A stretch of 64,000 nucleotides of DNA, taken from the NCBI RefSeq assembly GCF_010730745.1, contig NZ_AP022615.1:1612001-1676000 (forward strand), read 5' to 3'. The position numbers and the translations under genes were made by a program. Shown here piece by piece: positions 7,796 to 16,375 of this stretch. Position 1 is the stretch's first letter. Every line of letters starts with the position of its first letter. Below the pieces are notes generated by a model that saw only the letters and a program-made list of their open reading frames with translations, searched no databases and was not told the origin of the DNA. This DNA is from Mycobacterium heidelbergense. GTDB taxonomy: Bacteria > Actinomycetota > Actinomycetes > Mycobacteriales > Mycobacteriaceae.

Positions 7796-8847
7796 CCCGA
7801 AGCCGGTTCGCTCAGCTTGACCAACATCTTGCCGATGTTGGCCCCGGTGAAGAGGCCGTTGAGGGCGTCGACGCACGAGTCGACGCCCTCAAAAACGGTC
7901 TGGCGCGCCTTGATCCGGCCCTCGCTCTCCCACTGGCGAAGCGCGGCATGGGCTTCGTCGAAGCGGCCCCACTCGTCGAGCGCGTTGAACCCCTGCATGA
8001 GCGCGGTCTTGGACAGCAGGTTCACGTAGTTGGCCGGTCCCGGGTGCTGCCCGCTGAGATAGCTGGAGATGACCCCGCACAGCACCACCCGCGCCTTGGT
8101 GGCCAGGCGGCCCAGCACGGCGTCCAGGATCGGCCCGCCGACGTTGTCGAAGTAGACGTTGACCCGGCGCGGGCAATGCCGCTTGAGCGCCGCCGCGACA
8201 TCCTCGTTCTTGTAGTCGATGCACGCGTCGAACCCGAAGTCCTCCACCACCGCCCGGCACTTCTCCGGGCCGCCCGCGATGCCCACCACCCGCGCGCCGG
8301 CGATCTTGGCGATCTGCCCGGCCACCGACCCGGTGGCGCCCGCGGCGGCCGACACCACCACCGTCTCCCCGGGCTGGGGCCGGCCGATGTCCATCATCCC
8401 GATGTAGGCGGTGGCCCCGGTCGGGCCGTACACCGACATCACCGCCAGCTGATCGACTTTCTCGGCTGGGTGGGCCCTGCCGGGGATGGGCGTGCTGAAC
8501 ACGTCGTCGCGGACGATCACGTACTCCTGGAAACCGGTCAGCGTGGTGACGACGTCGCCGACCTCGTAGGCGTCACAGCGCGACGAGACCACCTCGCCGA
8601 TCCCGGCCGCCCGGATGACCTCGCCCAGCTGCACCGGCGGCAGGTAGCCGGGCTGGTCGTTCAGCCAGGTGCGCACCGCGGCGTCGAGGCCGACGTAGGT
8701 GGTCCGGACCAGCGCCTCACCCTCGGCGGGCTCGGGCGCCGGCGCGGTGACCAGTTCGGTGTCACCGGGCGCGACCAGCCCGGTGGGACGTCGGCGCAGC
8801 AGGATCTGGCGGTTCGGCAAGTCGGGCACGCTGCTGAAACTACCCAT
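7792..8847 (-). CDS. Medium-chain NADPH-dependent oxidoreductase (CurA/leukotriene-B4-DH-like)
   Basis: The 351-aa enzyme is of the zinc-independent medium-chain reductase type. It starts SVPDLPNRQILLRRRPTGL, has the GroES-like half with VGLDAAVRTWLNDQPGYLPP, and a Rossmann half with AAAGATGSVAGQIAK and GGPEKC. The DNVGGPILDAVLGRL and NYVNLL..ALMQGF segments are typical of NADPH-dependent alkenal/one reductases. It likely reduces the double bond of alpha,beta-unsaturated ketones or aldehydes; the natural substrate is unknown. The start is ATG at 8847, 28 bp from the divergent DUF3060 gene. Confidence 0.85.
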   Translation of the reverse strand: MGSFSSVPDLPNRQILLRRRPTGLVAPGDTELVTAPAPEPAEGEALVRTTYVGLDAAVRTWLNDQPGYLPPVQLGEVIRAAGIGEVVSSRCDAYEVGDVVTTLTGFQEYVIVRDDVFSTPIPGRAHPAEKVDQLAVMSVYGPTGATAYIGMMDIGRPQPGETVVVSAAAGATGSVAGQIAKIAGARVVGIAGGPEKCRAVVEDFGFDACIDYKNEDVAAALKRHCPRRVNVYFDNVGGPILDAVLGRLATKARVVLCGVISSYLSGQHPGPANYVNLLSKTALMQGFNALDEWGRFDEAHAALRQWESEGRIKARQTVFEGVDSCVDALNGLFTGANIGKMLVKLSEPASG

Positions 8848-8875
8848 CGGAGCCCGCCGGTGGGAGCATCTGTGC

Positions 8876-9505
8876 ATGGACCCGCAGGATGACCCGGAAA
8901 AACGGATCCGGGAGCTCGAGCGCCCGCTGGCCGATGCCGCACACGCATCCGAACTGGGCCAGACCCAGCCCTCCGGCGGTTACGCGTATCCGCCCGGTCC
9001 CGCGGGCCCGCCGCCGCCCGGTCCGTGGACCTACGGCGGCCCGTTCCCGGGGCCACCTCCCAAACCCCCCTCGGGCAACCGGATGTGGTGGATCCTCGGC
9101 ACGTTCGTCGTCATCGCCGTGATAGCCGTCGCGGGGGGCGTCGCCGCCTTCGCCGCGCACCAGCTTTCGGGCGTCCGGTCGACCATCACGGGGACGGTTG
9201 GTCCGCCGTCGGGCGGCCCGAGCAGCCCGGGCCCGCCGACGGGCGGCAGCCTCAGCGTCTCCGGTATCGGCGAGAATCGGACGATCGGCTGCAACGGCAG
9301 CGTCGTCAGCGTCAGCGGGGTGTCCAACACGGTGGTGATCACCGGCCATTGCGCGCGCCTCACCGTGTCCGGCGTCCAAAACTCGATCGACGTCGATGCC
9401 GTCGACAGCATCGACGCCTCCGGCTTCAACAACAAGGTCATCTACCACTCCGGCATACCCAAGATCAGCAACGCCGGCGATTCGAACGTGGTGCAGCGGG
9501 GCTGA
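8876..9505 (+). CDS. DUF3060 membrane-anchored protein
   Basis: The 209-aa protein has a short charged N-terminus (PEKRIRELERPLADA), a Pro/Gly-rich cytoplasmic linker and one membrane helix (MWWILGTFVVIAVIAVAGGV, about residues 70-90). The external domain has regular short beta-repeats, e.g. SVVSVSGVSNTVVITGHCARLTVSG split over several turns, characteristic of DUF3060. Two Cys (GCNG and GHC) may pair. It matches recalled Rv0314c in position and type; no function is known. GGGAG lies 10 nt upstream of the ATG. In other mycobacteria the same neighbourhood holds Rv0312-Rv0313, as here. Confidence 0.8.
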   Translation: MDPQDDPEKRIRELERPLADAAHASELGQTQPSGGYAYPPGPAGPPPPGPWTYGGPFPGPPPKPPSGNRMWWILGTFVVIAVIAVAGGVAAFAAHQLSGVRSTITGTVGPPSGGPSSPGPPTGGSLSVSGIGENRTIGCNGSVVSVSGVSNTVVITGHCARLTVSGVQNSIDVDAVDSIDASGFNNKVIYHSGIPKISNAGDSNVVQRG

Positions 9506-9519
9506 ATAGCGAGCCCGTG

Positions 9520-9906
9520 TTACGTCGGCTCTTCCGAGTCATCGTCGAGGACGCCGACCGCAATGCCGTAGGGCAGGAAGCGCACCTTGCGCGTGGGATC
9601 GACATTGTTCTTGTTGGCGCGCAGCGCGTCGAGTTCGGTCGCATAGACCTGCTCGACGTGGGCGCCGCCATCGGCGTCCACGGTGTAGATGGCCCACACC
9701 CCGTCACCCGCCTCGCCGGCGGTCTCCGGCGCCGGGCGGGGCCGCCGCGACAGGTCCTCGACGAACGCCGACCAACCCGTCCGGGCGCCCGGACCGGCGA
9801 CGAATTTGCCCACCCGGTCGAACAGGTCGCGCAGTCCCTCGCTGCCCTCCCTGATCACCCGATCGAACTCGTCCGGATCGAACCCGAACGGACCGTACTC
9901 GCTCAT
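9520..9906 (-). CDS. Conserved mycobacterial hypothetical protein (Rv0313-like)
   Basis: This is a 128-aa acidic soluble protein starting MSEYGPFGFDPDEFDRVIRE, with a mid-region that includes VWAIYTVDADGGAHVEQVYA and ends with RFLPYGIAVGVLDDD. GAGGAGG 6 nt upstream supports the ATG at 9906. It lies just downstream of the Hsp70-like gene on the same strand (80 bp gap), as Rv0313 does next to Rv0312, so the two are probably an operon. The function is unknown. No motif, signal peptide or membrane segment is visible. Confidence 0.75.
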   Translation of the reverse strand: MSEYGPFGFDPDEFDRVIREGSEGLRDLFDRVGKFVAGPGARTGWSAFVEDLSRRPRPAPETAGEAGDGVWAIYTVDADGGAHVEQVYATELDALRANKNNVDPTRKVRFLPYGIAVGVLDDDSEEPT

Positions 9907-9986
9907 GCGGGGCCTCCTCGCAGTCACGGCGCTATTGGCCAGTGTGCGCTCAGCGGGCGCCGGCCGCCACGGGCGCCGATCCGCGC

Positions 9987-11909
9987 TCAGTAGCCGGGGC
10001 TGAGGAACGGGTTCTGCGAGTTCCCCGGGTACTGCGGGTATTGCGGATACTGCGGCGCCTGGGGGGCCTGGTTCTGCGGAACCGGCACCGGTATCGGCAC
10101 CGGCAACAGCGGGACGTGGATCCACTCCGTCGTCATCGGCACCGTCGTCGTGGGGGTCGCGGTGGTCGACGGCGGGGGCGGCGTGTCAGTCGTGGTCGGC
10201 GGCGGGGGCGGAGGCGTGGTGGTCGCCGTCGTGGTCGGCGCCTGAGTCGCCGGCGGTGCGGTGTGCCGCGGGGTGTAGACCGGCGGCGGCGCCGTGGTCA
10301 CGATCACCGGCGGCGGCGGTGGCGGCGGTGGGGGCGGGGGCGGCGCGGGGCTGGGGACCGGCTCGGCGCTGGGCGGCGCGGGGCTGGGGACCGGCTCGGC
10401 GCTGGGCGGCGCCGGCACGGGCGTCGGGGGCGGCGGCGGGGGCGCCGGGCTTGGCACCAGCGAGCTGACCGGCGGCACCGGCACCGGGGCGACGGTGGGC
10501 GCCGGTGGGGCCTCGCGGTTTTCTATGCCCGACAACGTGTAGGCCACGCCGCCGATCGCGGTCATCGCGACCGCGGCGCACATCCCGATGATCAACTGCG
10601 ACAACCGGACCCGCCGCCAGGATCGCTCCGGTGGCTCGTCGATCACGTTCAGGCGCATCGACCAGCCGGCCGGACCGTCCTCGTCGTAGGCCGCGGGGCT
10701 GTACGGCACCCGAATGTCACCGGGGTATTCGGTTTGCGACCACGCCAACTCGCGATCCGTCAGCGCCTCGGCGTCGATCACCAGCACGTCGCCGGCCGGC
10801 AGGTCGACGACCTCGCTGGCGGCGGCCGCCGTGAGCAGGCTGATGGATGTGCGTGTCCGGAGATCCAGCTCCTCACCGCGGGAGGCCACCTGCAGGGCGC
10901 CGGCGGCGGCCGCGAACGCGGGCTGCGACGGGCTCACCACCGGTCTGCGGGAGTACACCGAAAGACGTTCCGTGACAAGCGGAATGCTGGCGCCACCGCC
11001 GACGGTGACCACCGCCGACAGGTCCGCCCAGCTCTTTTTGTGGCGCGCCAGCATGTCGTCGAACGCATAGATGAAGCCCGACAGCCGGTCCTGGATCAGG
11101 TCGCCCAGCTCGTCTCGCGTCAGCCTCATGCTGCACCTGCGCCCGCCGAGCTCGGCGGCGAATTCGGCCACCGTTTCCGTGGATAACCGCTCCTTGGCCT
11201 CACGGCACTGCTCCCGAAGCAGGCCGAGTTGACCGACCCCGGCGGTGCTGGCCGGGTCGATGCCGCTGCCGTGTCCCAGCTCCTCGAAGACCTTGAGCAA
11301 CAGCGCGTGGTCGATCTCGTCACCGGAGAAGGCCGCGTAACGCATTGTGGGGCTGATGAGCTCGAAGTCCCCCGCGAGGCTGATCAAGGTGGCGGACGTG
11401 CCGCCGCCACCGAAATCGAGCAGCGCGACCACGCCCGTCGCGGCGAGGCACAGCTCCGCGTTCGCCGCGGTCAACGCGGCGATCGCGTCCGAGACCAGGC
11501 GGGGCGCCATGCCGCTCCGGACGAAGCCCAAATGCGTTCGTAGACCGTTGCGCAGCGCCTGCACGGTACTCGGTTTCCAGTACGCGGGAACCGCGATGGA
11601 GATCTCCGACGAAGCCGCGTCCGCGCCGGCGGCCAGCACCATCGCGTCGAGGGCCTCCACCATCAGGAGGTCCGGGTCGTGAGCGGACCCGTCGGCCGAC
11701 ACCAGCGCCACCGAATCACCGATGCGCTCCACGAAGCCGCGCATGAGCACGCCCGGCTCGCTCAGGTTCGAGTTTTCAGCGGGCAGCCCGACTTTCGGCG
11801 CGCAGTGCGGATAAAGAGTCAGCACAGCACGGCGCGAAACCGGTGGGTTTCCATTACGCGCAGCGACCAGGTTCGTGGTCCCGATCGACAACCCCAGTGG
11901 GTCGTACAT
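9987..11909 (-). CDS. Hsp70-like ATPase-domain membrane protein with Pro/Thr-rich tail (Rv0312-like)
   Basis: The protein is 640 aa. Residues about 1-370 form an actin/Hsp70-type nucleotide-binding domain: LGLSIGTTNLVA (phosphate 1), VVALLDFGGGGTSATLI (phosphate 2) and VVTVGGGASIPLV (adenosine). There is no Hsp70 substrate-binding domain. Instead a membrane helix (LSQLIIGMCAAVAMTAIGGV, around 450-470) leads to a roughly 170-residue Pro/Thr-rich tail with SAEPVPSPAPP repeats, presumably outside the membrane. This is the architecture of recalled Rv0312. A role in sensing or scaffolding at the envelope is conceivable but unproven. It is probably the first gene of a unit with the Rv0313-like gene. 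Confidence 0.82.
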   Translation of the reverse strand: MYDPLGLSIGTTNLVAARNGNPPVSRRAVLTLYPHCAPKVGLPAENSNLSEPGVLMRGFVERIGDSVALVSADGSAHDPDLLMVEALDAMVLAAGADAASSEISIAVPAYWKPSTVQALRNGLRTHLGFVRSGMAPRLVSDAIAALTAANAELCLAATGVVALLDFGGGGTSATLISLAGDFELISPTMRYAAFSGDEIDHALLLKVFEELGHGSGIDPASTAGVGQLGLLREQCREAKERLSTETVAEFAAELGGRRCSMRLTRDELGDLIQDRLSGFIYAFDDMLARHKKSWADLSAVVTVGGGASIPLVTERLSVYSRRPVVSPSQPAFAAAAGALQVASRGEELDLRTRTSISLLTAAAASEVVDLPAGDVLVIDAEALTDRELAWSQTEYPGDIRVPYSPAAYDEDGPAGWSMRLNVIDEPPERSWRRVRLSQLIIGMCAAVAMTAIGGVAYTLSGIENREAPPAPTVAPVPVPPVSSLVPSPAPPPPPPTPVPAPPSAEPVPSPAPPSAEPVPSPAPPPPPPPPPPPPVIVTTAPPPVYTPRHTAPPATQAPTTTATTTPPPPPPTTTDTPPPPSTTATPTTTVPMTTEWIHVPLLPVPIPVPVPQNQAPQAPQYPQYPQYPGNSQNPFLSPGY

Positions 11910-12073
11910 AGAGCGAGAGCTTTCGTCTATAGAGGTCGGTGGCCAGCGTTAACCATAGCCGCGGACACGCGGAAAGCCGATGGCTTGCAACGTCATTGGT
12001 ACTGGCTCGATGCGATTGTGTCACCTAAGCGGTACCAGAAACCCCTTGACAAATCGCGTCGGCTCGCGTCGGG

Positions 12074-13300
12074 CTACACCACCGTCAGCGGCAGCGAACG
12101 CCTCGGCTGGAACTGAAATGACGCCCCACCACTGACTTTGGCCACCGACACCTCTGGTAGTTCGGTTGCCGGGGCGTCGGTTTCGACCAGCTCCGCGGTC
12201 CAGTCCGTGTTCGTCCCGCTAACCCGAAATTCGAGGCGCGGATCCACCGCGGTGGCGATCGCCTGCAGCGGCTGCACGGATCCGGGCGAGCACAGCGATA
12301 TCCAGCCGCGGTCGTCGTGGGCCGGCGACCGGTGCACCACCAGCCGGTTCCCCGCCGTTTCGGCGACGACGTAGCCCGCGGGGTTGAGCAGCGGGTGCAA
12401 CTCGAGCACCCGGCGCGTCCCCTCGATCCCGCCGGGAAGTTTCAGAGCGCGGTGAATCCGCTCGGCGGCCAGCCCGGCCAGGCCGGTCAGGCCGCGGGTG
12501 CCGACCGAGACGGCCTCGGCGTCGTCGGCGGCGCGGGCGCGCACCGCGATGGCAAAGGAGAGATACAGCAGGTGCATCTGCAGGCAGACCTCGTCGGCCA
12601 TGCGGACCAGCGCCGAGTGCGAGAAGGCACCGAAGTCGAGATCGGACAACAGCGGACCCGAGTAGTCCGCCCGCCCCTCCTCCGACGGATCGATGGGATC
12701 CAATTCCCATGTTGCGGCGCGGGTTTGGCGAACGACGTCCAGCGCCGGAATGCTCTCGGCCTCGGGGTAGGACTCGTCGATGATCACGGTCCAGGCGCAG
12801 TGCGGATGCCGATCCGAGGGCACTCGCGGCGGCCGGTGGATGGGCCGCATCTGTGCGCGCGGGTTGGTCGCCACCGCGGTGGCGTCGAACGTCGGATCCT
12901 CGATGGTGTGGCACATTCCGAAGACGTACTTCTCGCCCATCGGCTCCACGTCGAGCAGCGCGCCGCAGTGGTCGAGGTGGAATTCGCCGTACCAGCGGTC
13001 GTGGATGGTGTAGCGGAAGTCCATGAACTGCGGCGGGGCGCCGATGTCGAGCTGTAGGCCCTTGAAGATGGTGGGCACGTCGTTGCCCTCGTAGTTCAGC
13101 GCCCGCTGCATGCGCCCGGTGTAGATCGGGCTGGCGCCCGCCCACTCCTCGATGGCGATCTGCACCATCTCCTCGTGGCCGAACGAGCTGATGCACCAGG
13201 CCATGCCGGAACGGTCGATCATGTGCCCGATCAAGAGCAGTTCGGGCACCAGGACGGCGAGGTCCTGGCGGGACAGCCGCGCGTATCGGGATTGGGCCAC
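12074..13300 (-). CDS. Conserved mycobacterial hypothetical protein (Rv0311-like)
   Basis: The 408-aa soluble protein begins LSRQDLAVLVPELLLIGHMI and contains MAWCISSFG, QFMDFRYTIHDRWYGEFHLD, CGALLDVEPMG and a Cys/His-bearing GMCHTIEDP. The conserved pattern recalls L-2-amino-thiazoline-like or heme-oxygenase-type metal proteins only vaguely, and I do not assign a family. Size and neighbours match Rv0311. GTG at 13300 is taken as the start. The gene diverges from a TetR gene with only 38 bp between starts, so the regulator may control it. Confidence 0.7.
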   Translation of the reverse strand: MAQSRYARLSRQDLAVLVPELLLIGHMIDRSGMAWCISSFGHEEMVQIAIEEWAGASPIYTGRMQRALNYEGNDVPTIFKGLQLDIGAPPQFMDFRYTIHDRWYGEFHLDHCGALLDVEPMGEKYVFGMCHTIEDPTFDATAVATNPRAQMRPIHRPPRVPSDRHPHCAWTVIIDESYPEAESIPALDVVRQTRAATWELDPIDPSEEGRADYSGPLLSDLDFGAFSHSALVRMADEVCLQMHLLYLSFAIAVRARAADDAEAVSVGTRGLTGLAGLAAERIHRALKLPGGIEGTRRVLELHPLLNPAGYVVAETAGNRLVVHRSPAHDDRGWISLCSPGSVQPLQAIATAVDPRLEFRVSGTNTDWTAELVETDAPATELPEVSVAKVSGGASFQFQPRRSLPLTVV

Positions 13301-13317
13301 GTGCCAAAAATAGACTC

Positions 13318-13334
13318 GACTATGTTATAAAGTC
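13318..13334. promoter_or_regulatory. Imperfect palindrome between divergent genes (TetR operator candidate)
   Basis: GACTATGTTATAAAGTC pairs at six of eight positions around its centre and fills most of the 38-bp gap between the Rv0311-like gene and the TetR gene. TATGTT and TATAAA could serve as -10 elements, so a bound repressor would block both directions. This is inferred from position and symmetry only. Confidence 0.5.
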
Positions 13335-13338
13335 AACA

Positions 13339-13959
13339 ATGCCCATCACCGCAGGCCCGACGCCCGGGCGCCCGGTCACCCCGACCCGGTGCACCAGCGC
13401 GCCGCGCAAACGCGGCGACGACACCCGCGCGAAAATCATCGACGAGACGGTGCGCTGCATCGTGGAGGAAGGTTTCGCCGCCGCCACCGCCAAGCACGTG
13501 GCCGAACGCGCGGGCGTGACGTGGGGGGTCATCCAGTACCACTTCGGCGACCGCCACGGCCTGTTGATGGCCGTCGTCGACGACGGGGTGGACAGGCTGA
13601 TCGAGAGCCTGTCGTCGGCCGACGTCAGCGAGCTTCCGCTGCGCGAGCGCATCGAGGTCGTCGTCGACACCGCGTGGGCCTGCTACAGCAGCCCCACGTC
13701 GATGGCCGCCTTCGAGATCCTGCGCGCCACCCGCGGCGGCCCGGGCGCGTCGTCGCGGCGCCATCTGCTCGAAATGAACTCCGCGATCGGCCAGCTCGGC
13801 CGGCTGATCACCGACGACCCGGCCAACGCCGGTGTCGCCGAGGTGATCTGGGCCACCCTGCGGGGTGTGGTGCTGGCGCACATGATCACCGGGACGGCCA
13901 TCGATTGGAGCCTGGAACGACGCGCCCTGATCGACATGGTCACCCGTGTGCTGCAATGA
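13339..13959 (+). CDS. TetR-family transcriptional regulator
   Basis: The 206-aa protein has an N-terminal helix-turn-helix (DDTRAKIIDETVRCIVEEGF, then AERAGVTWGVIQYHFGDRHG, residues about 27-75) followed by an all-helical ligand/dimer domain. The ATG at 13339 follows directly on a palindrome. Four bases after its stop comes the SnoaL-like gene, so the two are probably co-transcribed, and the divergent Rv0311-like gene is the other likely target. The inducer is unknown. Confidence 0.85.
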   Translation: MPITAGPTPGRPVTPTRCTSAPRKRGDDTRAKIIDETVRCIVEEGFAAATAKHVAERAGVTWGVIQYHFGDRHGLLMAVVDDGVDRLIESLSSADVSELPLRERIEVVVDTAWACYSSPTSMAAFEILRATRGGPGASSRRHLLEMNSAIGQLGRLITDDPANAGVAEVIWATLRGVVLAHMITGTAIDWSLERRALIDMVTRVLQ

Positions 13960-13963
13960 CGTG

Positions 13964-14440
13964 ATGAGCCCCCAAGACTTCGCAGACATCGCAGCCATCA
14001 AACAGGTGAAATACCGCTACCTGCGCGCGCTGGACACCAAGCACTGGGACGACTTCGCCGACACGCTGGCCGAGGACATCACGGCCGACTACGGCCCGTC
14101 GATCGGCAACGAGCTGCACTTCACCAACCGCGCCGACCTGGTCGAGTACATGCGCACGTCGCTCGGCCCCAACGTCATCACCGAACACCGCGTGACGCAT
14201 CCGGACATCACCGTCACCGGCGACACCGCAACGGGCAACTGGTATCTGCAGGACCGGGTCATCGTCGCCGAGTTCGACTTCATGCTGATCGGCGCGGCCT
14301 TCTACCGCGACACCTACCGGCGCACCGACGCCGGCTGGAAGATCAGCGGCACCGGCTACGACAGAACCTACGACGCCACAATGTCGTTGGCGGGCATGAA
14401 CTTCACGATCAAGCCCGGCCGCGCGATCGCTACTTCGTAA
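13964..14440 (+). CDS. SnoaL/NTF2-like protein (Rv0310c-like)
   Basis: The 158-aa protein has a SnoaL-like alpha+beta fold: an N-terminal helix pair (FADIAAIKQVKYRYLRALDT), KHWDDFADTLAEDITADYGP, then strands including HRVTHPDITVTGDTATGNWY and YRRTDAGWKISGTGYDRTY. Members are isomerases, hydratases, dehydratases or ring-hydroxylation small subunits; the sequence does not say which. It follows the TetR gene by 4 bp. Its last 11 bases overlap the convergent transpeptidase-like gene. Confidence 0.8.
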   Translation: MSPQDFADIAAIKQVKYRYLRALDTKHWDDFADTLAEDITADYGPSIGNELHFTNRADLVEYMRTSLGPNVITEHRVTHPDITVTGDTATGNWYLQDRVIVAEFDFMLIGAAFYRDTYRRTDAGWKISGTGYDRTYDATMSLAGMNFTIKPGRAIATS

Positions 14441-15083
14441 TCGCGATCACCGCGCCGGGCCGCAGCCAGCGGATGATCTGCACCAGCGTGGGGTCGTCGA
14501 TCGCCACGCAACCCTCGGTGGGGGCGCCGTCGGTGGTGTGGAAGAAGAACGCGGAACCGCCGCCCGGCGTCTTGTTCTTGTTGACGCCCATCACCACCGC
14601 GTGCTTGTACTGCGGGATCTGCAGGTTCTCGCTCGCGGCCGTGCTGAACGGGCACTGCGACTTCTGGCAGACCTGCATGGAGTTGAAGGTGGGGCTGTGG
14701 TCGTCGCCGCTCCACCAGTGGTTGGGCCCGACCTGCGTATAGGGCAGTCCCCCACCGGGATTCGGCGCCGTGCCGAAGGCGGAGTCGAGGGTGTACACGC
14801 CCATCGGGGTGGCCGGGACCCCGCTGCGGGCCTGCGGCGCCATGCCCGCGGAACCGACGTGGGTGGGGATGCCCGTCTTGAGGGTTTGCCACCCGGCGGC
14901 GGTGCGCTGGTAGATGTCCATCGTCGCGTTGGAACCCCCGGTGCTGACCACCGAAACCACCTGCGTCGCATTGCCGACGGAGTTCGCGAACCACGGGGTG
15001 GCCGCGCCGCTCACCGGTGCCGGCACCAGGGGCGCGCACATCAGGCACGCCGCGGCGCACAGCGAAGCTAGCAGTCGGCGCAT
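14430..15083 (-). CDS. Exported L,D-transpeptidase-like (YkuD) protein (Rv0309-like)
   Basis: The 217-aa protein has a Sec signal peptide (RRLLASLCAAACLMCAPLVP, then SGAAT) and a YkuD-type domain. The active-site segment reads FHTTDGAPTEGCVAI with His182 and Cys192. Canonical L,D-transpeptidases have S-H-G-C-[IV]-R at this point, whereas this one has T-E-G-C-V-A. The family that contains Rv0309 may therefore act on a different acyl donor or be a degenerate member. Two further Cys (VCQKSQC) may form a disulfide. It is probably periplasmic and acts at peptidoglycan; this is inferred from the family. Confidence 0.8.
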   Translation of the reverse strand: MRRLLASLCAAACLMCAPLVPAPVSGAATPWFANSVGNATQVVSVVSTGGSNATMDIYQRTAAGWQTLKTGIPTHVGSAGMAPQARSGVPATPMGVYTLDSAFGTAPNPGGGLPYTQVGPNHWWSGDDHSPTFNSMQVCQKSQCPFSTAASENLQIPQYKHAVVMGVNKNKTPGGGSAFFFHTTDGAPTEGCVAIDDPTLVQIIRWLRPGAVIAITK

Positions 15084-15143
15084 GGATTCAATCGTCGGGG
15101 CGCGCCAACCTCAGGGTCAAGTAAAGCTTTAGACCCGGTTGGG

Positions 15144-15803
15144 TCACTGCGCCGTGATCATGGCGCGCTCCCCCGACCAGCTCGGGGGCCGGAACACCAC
15201 CACGCACAACAGGAAATACAGGTAGCCCAGCGACCAGCCGGCCAGCACATCGGACGGGTGGTGCACGTTCAACGCCACCCTGGCGATCCCGACCAGCACC
15301 AGGCCCAACGCCGTCACCGCGATCGCGACGCGACCCATCGACCGGCTCATCATCGGCACCAGGAACATCAGCAGGGCGAGCAAGGCGGCCGTCGCCTCGA
15401 GCGCGTGGCCCGACGGAAACGACGTCGACGGCGCGGCCACCAGCATGGTCGACGGTCGCGGGCGGTTCGCCAGGCCCTTGGCCGCCCACGTCACCAGTTC
15501 GCTCAGCGGCCCGCACGCCACCAACACCAGCGCCGCCCGCACGTTGCGCTTCACCAGCGCGGCCACCGCCGCCACGATTCCCAGCAGCCGCAACGAAACC
15601 GGCCCCAGCACAACGGAAACCCCGTCCCAGAATCGCACCCACGCGGGGTGCTTGACGCCGACGCCGTGCGCGGCGTTCAGCAACGACCAATCGAGGCGAT
15701 GCAGCCCGCTCCAGTCCTGGCGGTGGCCCACCCACATGACCGCATACACCACCGCGGCCGCCACGGCGGCGGCGACGACGGGGACGGTCCGCGCGCGGGT
15801 CAC
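15144..15803 (-). CDS. PAP2-family membrane phosphatase (Rv0308-like)
   Basis: The 219-aa protein has five to six membrane segments and the three PAP2 motifs: KGLANRPRP, STSFPSGHA, and ARVALNVHHPSDVLAGW with the catalytic His and Asp. Such enzymes dephosphorylate polyprenyl or lipid phosphates at the outer face of the membrane. Decaprenyl recycling or phosphatidate turnover is plausible. The GTG at 15803 is used; the gene lies 60 bp upstream of the transpeptidase-like gene on the same strand. Confidence 0.88.
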   Translation of the reverse strand: MTRARTVPVVAAAVAAAVVYAVMWVGHRQDWSGLHRLDWSLLNAAHGVGVKHPAWVRFWDGVSVVLGPVSLRLLGIVAAVAALVKRNVRAALVLVACGPLSELVTWAAKGLANRPRPSTMLVAAPSTSFPSGHALEATAALLALLMFLVPMMSRSMGRVAIAVTALGLVLVGIARVALNVHHPSDVLAGWSLGYLYFLLCVVVFRPPSWSGERAMITAQ

Positions 15804-15862
15804 CGCATAACCGATACCAGCATCGCGGCGGCACCGGTGCGCCGGGCGGTCATACTGGCGTG

Positions 15863-16345
15863 ATGGCGGTCTTTGTCCGACGGTTGTTCGGCATCGGCAA
15901 GCTGCCCGACGATCTGCACGCCGAGGTCGAGGCGGAAGGCCTCATCTACCTTGCCGACTACGTCGCGGTGACCCGGCGGTTCAGCGGCGTCATCCCCGGT
16001 GTGCGGTTGCCGCACAGCGTCGCCAGCTACTCCGGGTCGCTGGCCTTCACCTCGGAGCGGGCGCTCGCGACGCTGTCCATGCTGCCCAGGCTGGCCGGCC
16101 CCACCGTCAACGTCCGCTGGGACGCGCCGCGGACCGGCGCGGCGAAGGTCGAGATTTCGTCAACCGGATTGCAGGTCGGGGTCGACGTCGCCCACGTCGA
16201 CAAGGCGTTCAGCGGCGAACTGTCGCTGCACTACAAGGCGACCATCCCGGCCGATGTCCTCGGCCGCCTGCCGCGGCGATCGCTGGCCTTTGACATGCCG
16301 CCCGAATACGTCTTCCGGGCGGTCGGCGTCACCTACAGCCCGTGA
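15863..16345 (+). CDS. Conserved mycobacterial hypothetical protein (Rv0307c-like)
   Basis: The 160-aa soluble protein starts MAVFVRRLFGIGKLPDDLHA, has a beta-rich middle (GSLAFTSERALATLSMLPRL, TVNVRWDAPRTG) and ends MPPEYVFRAVGVTYSP. It has the same length as recalled Rv0307c, and no function is known. The ATG at 15863 overlaps a GTG at 15860. It is divergent from the PAP2 gene and 30 bp upstream of the BluB-like gene. Confidence 0.7.
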   Translation: MAVFVRRLFGIGKLPDDLHAEVEAEGLIYLADYVAVTRRFSGVIPGVRLPHSVASYSGSLAFTSERALATLSMLPRLAGPTVNVRWDAPRTGAAKVEISSTGLQVGVDVAHVDKAFSGELSLHYKATIPADVLGRLPRRSLAFDMPPEYVFRAVGVTYSP

Positions 16346-16375
16346 TCGTGATTCGCGGCTCCCTACGATGACCCT

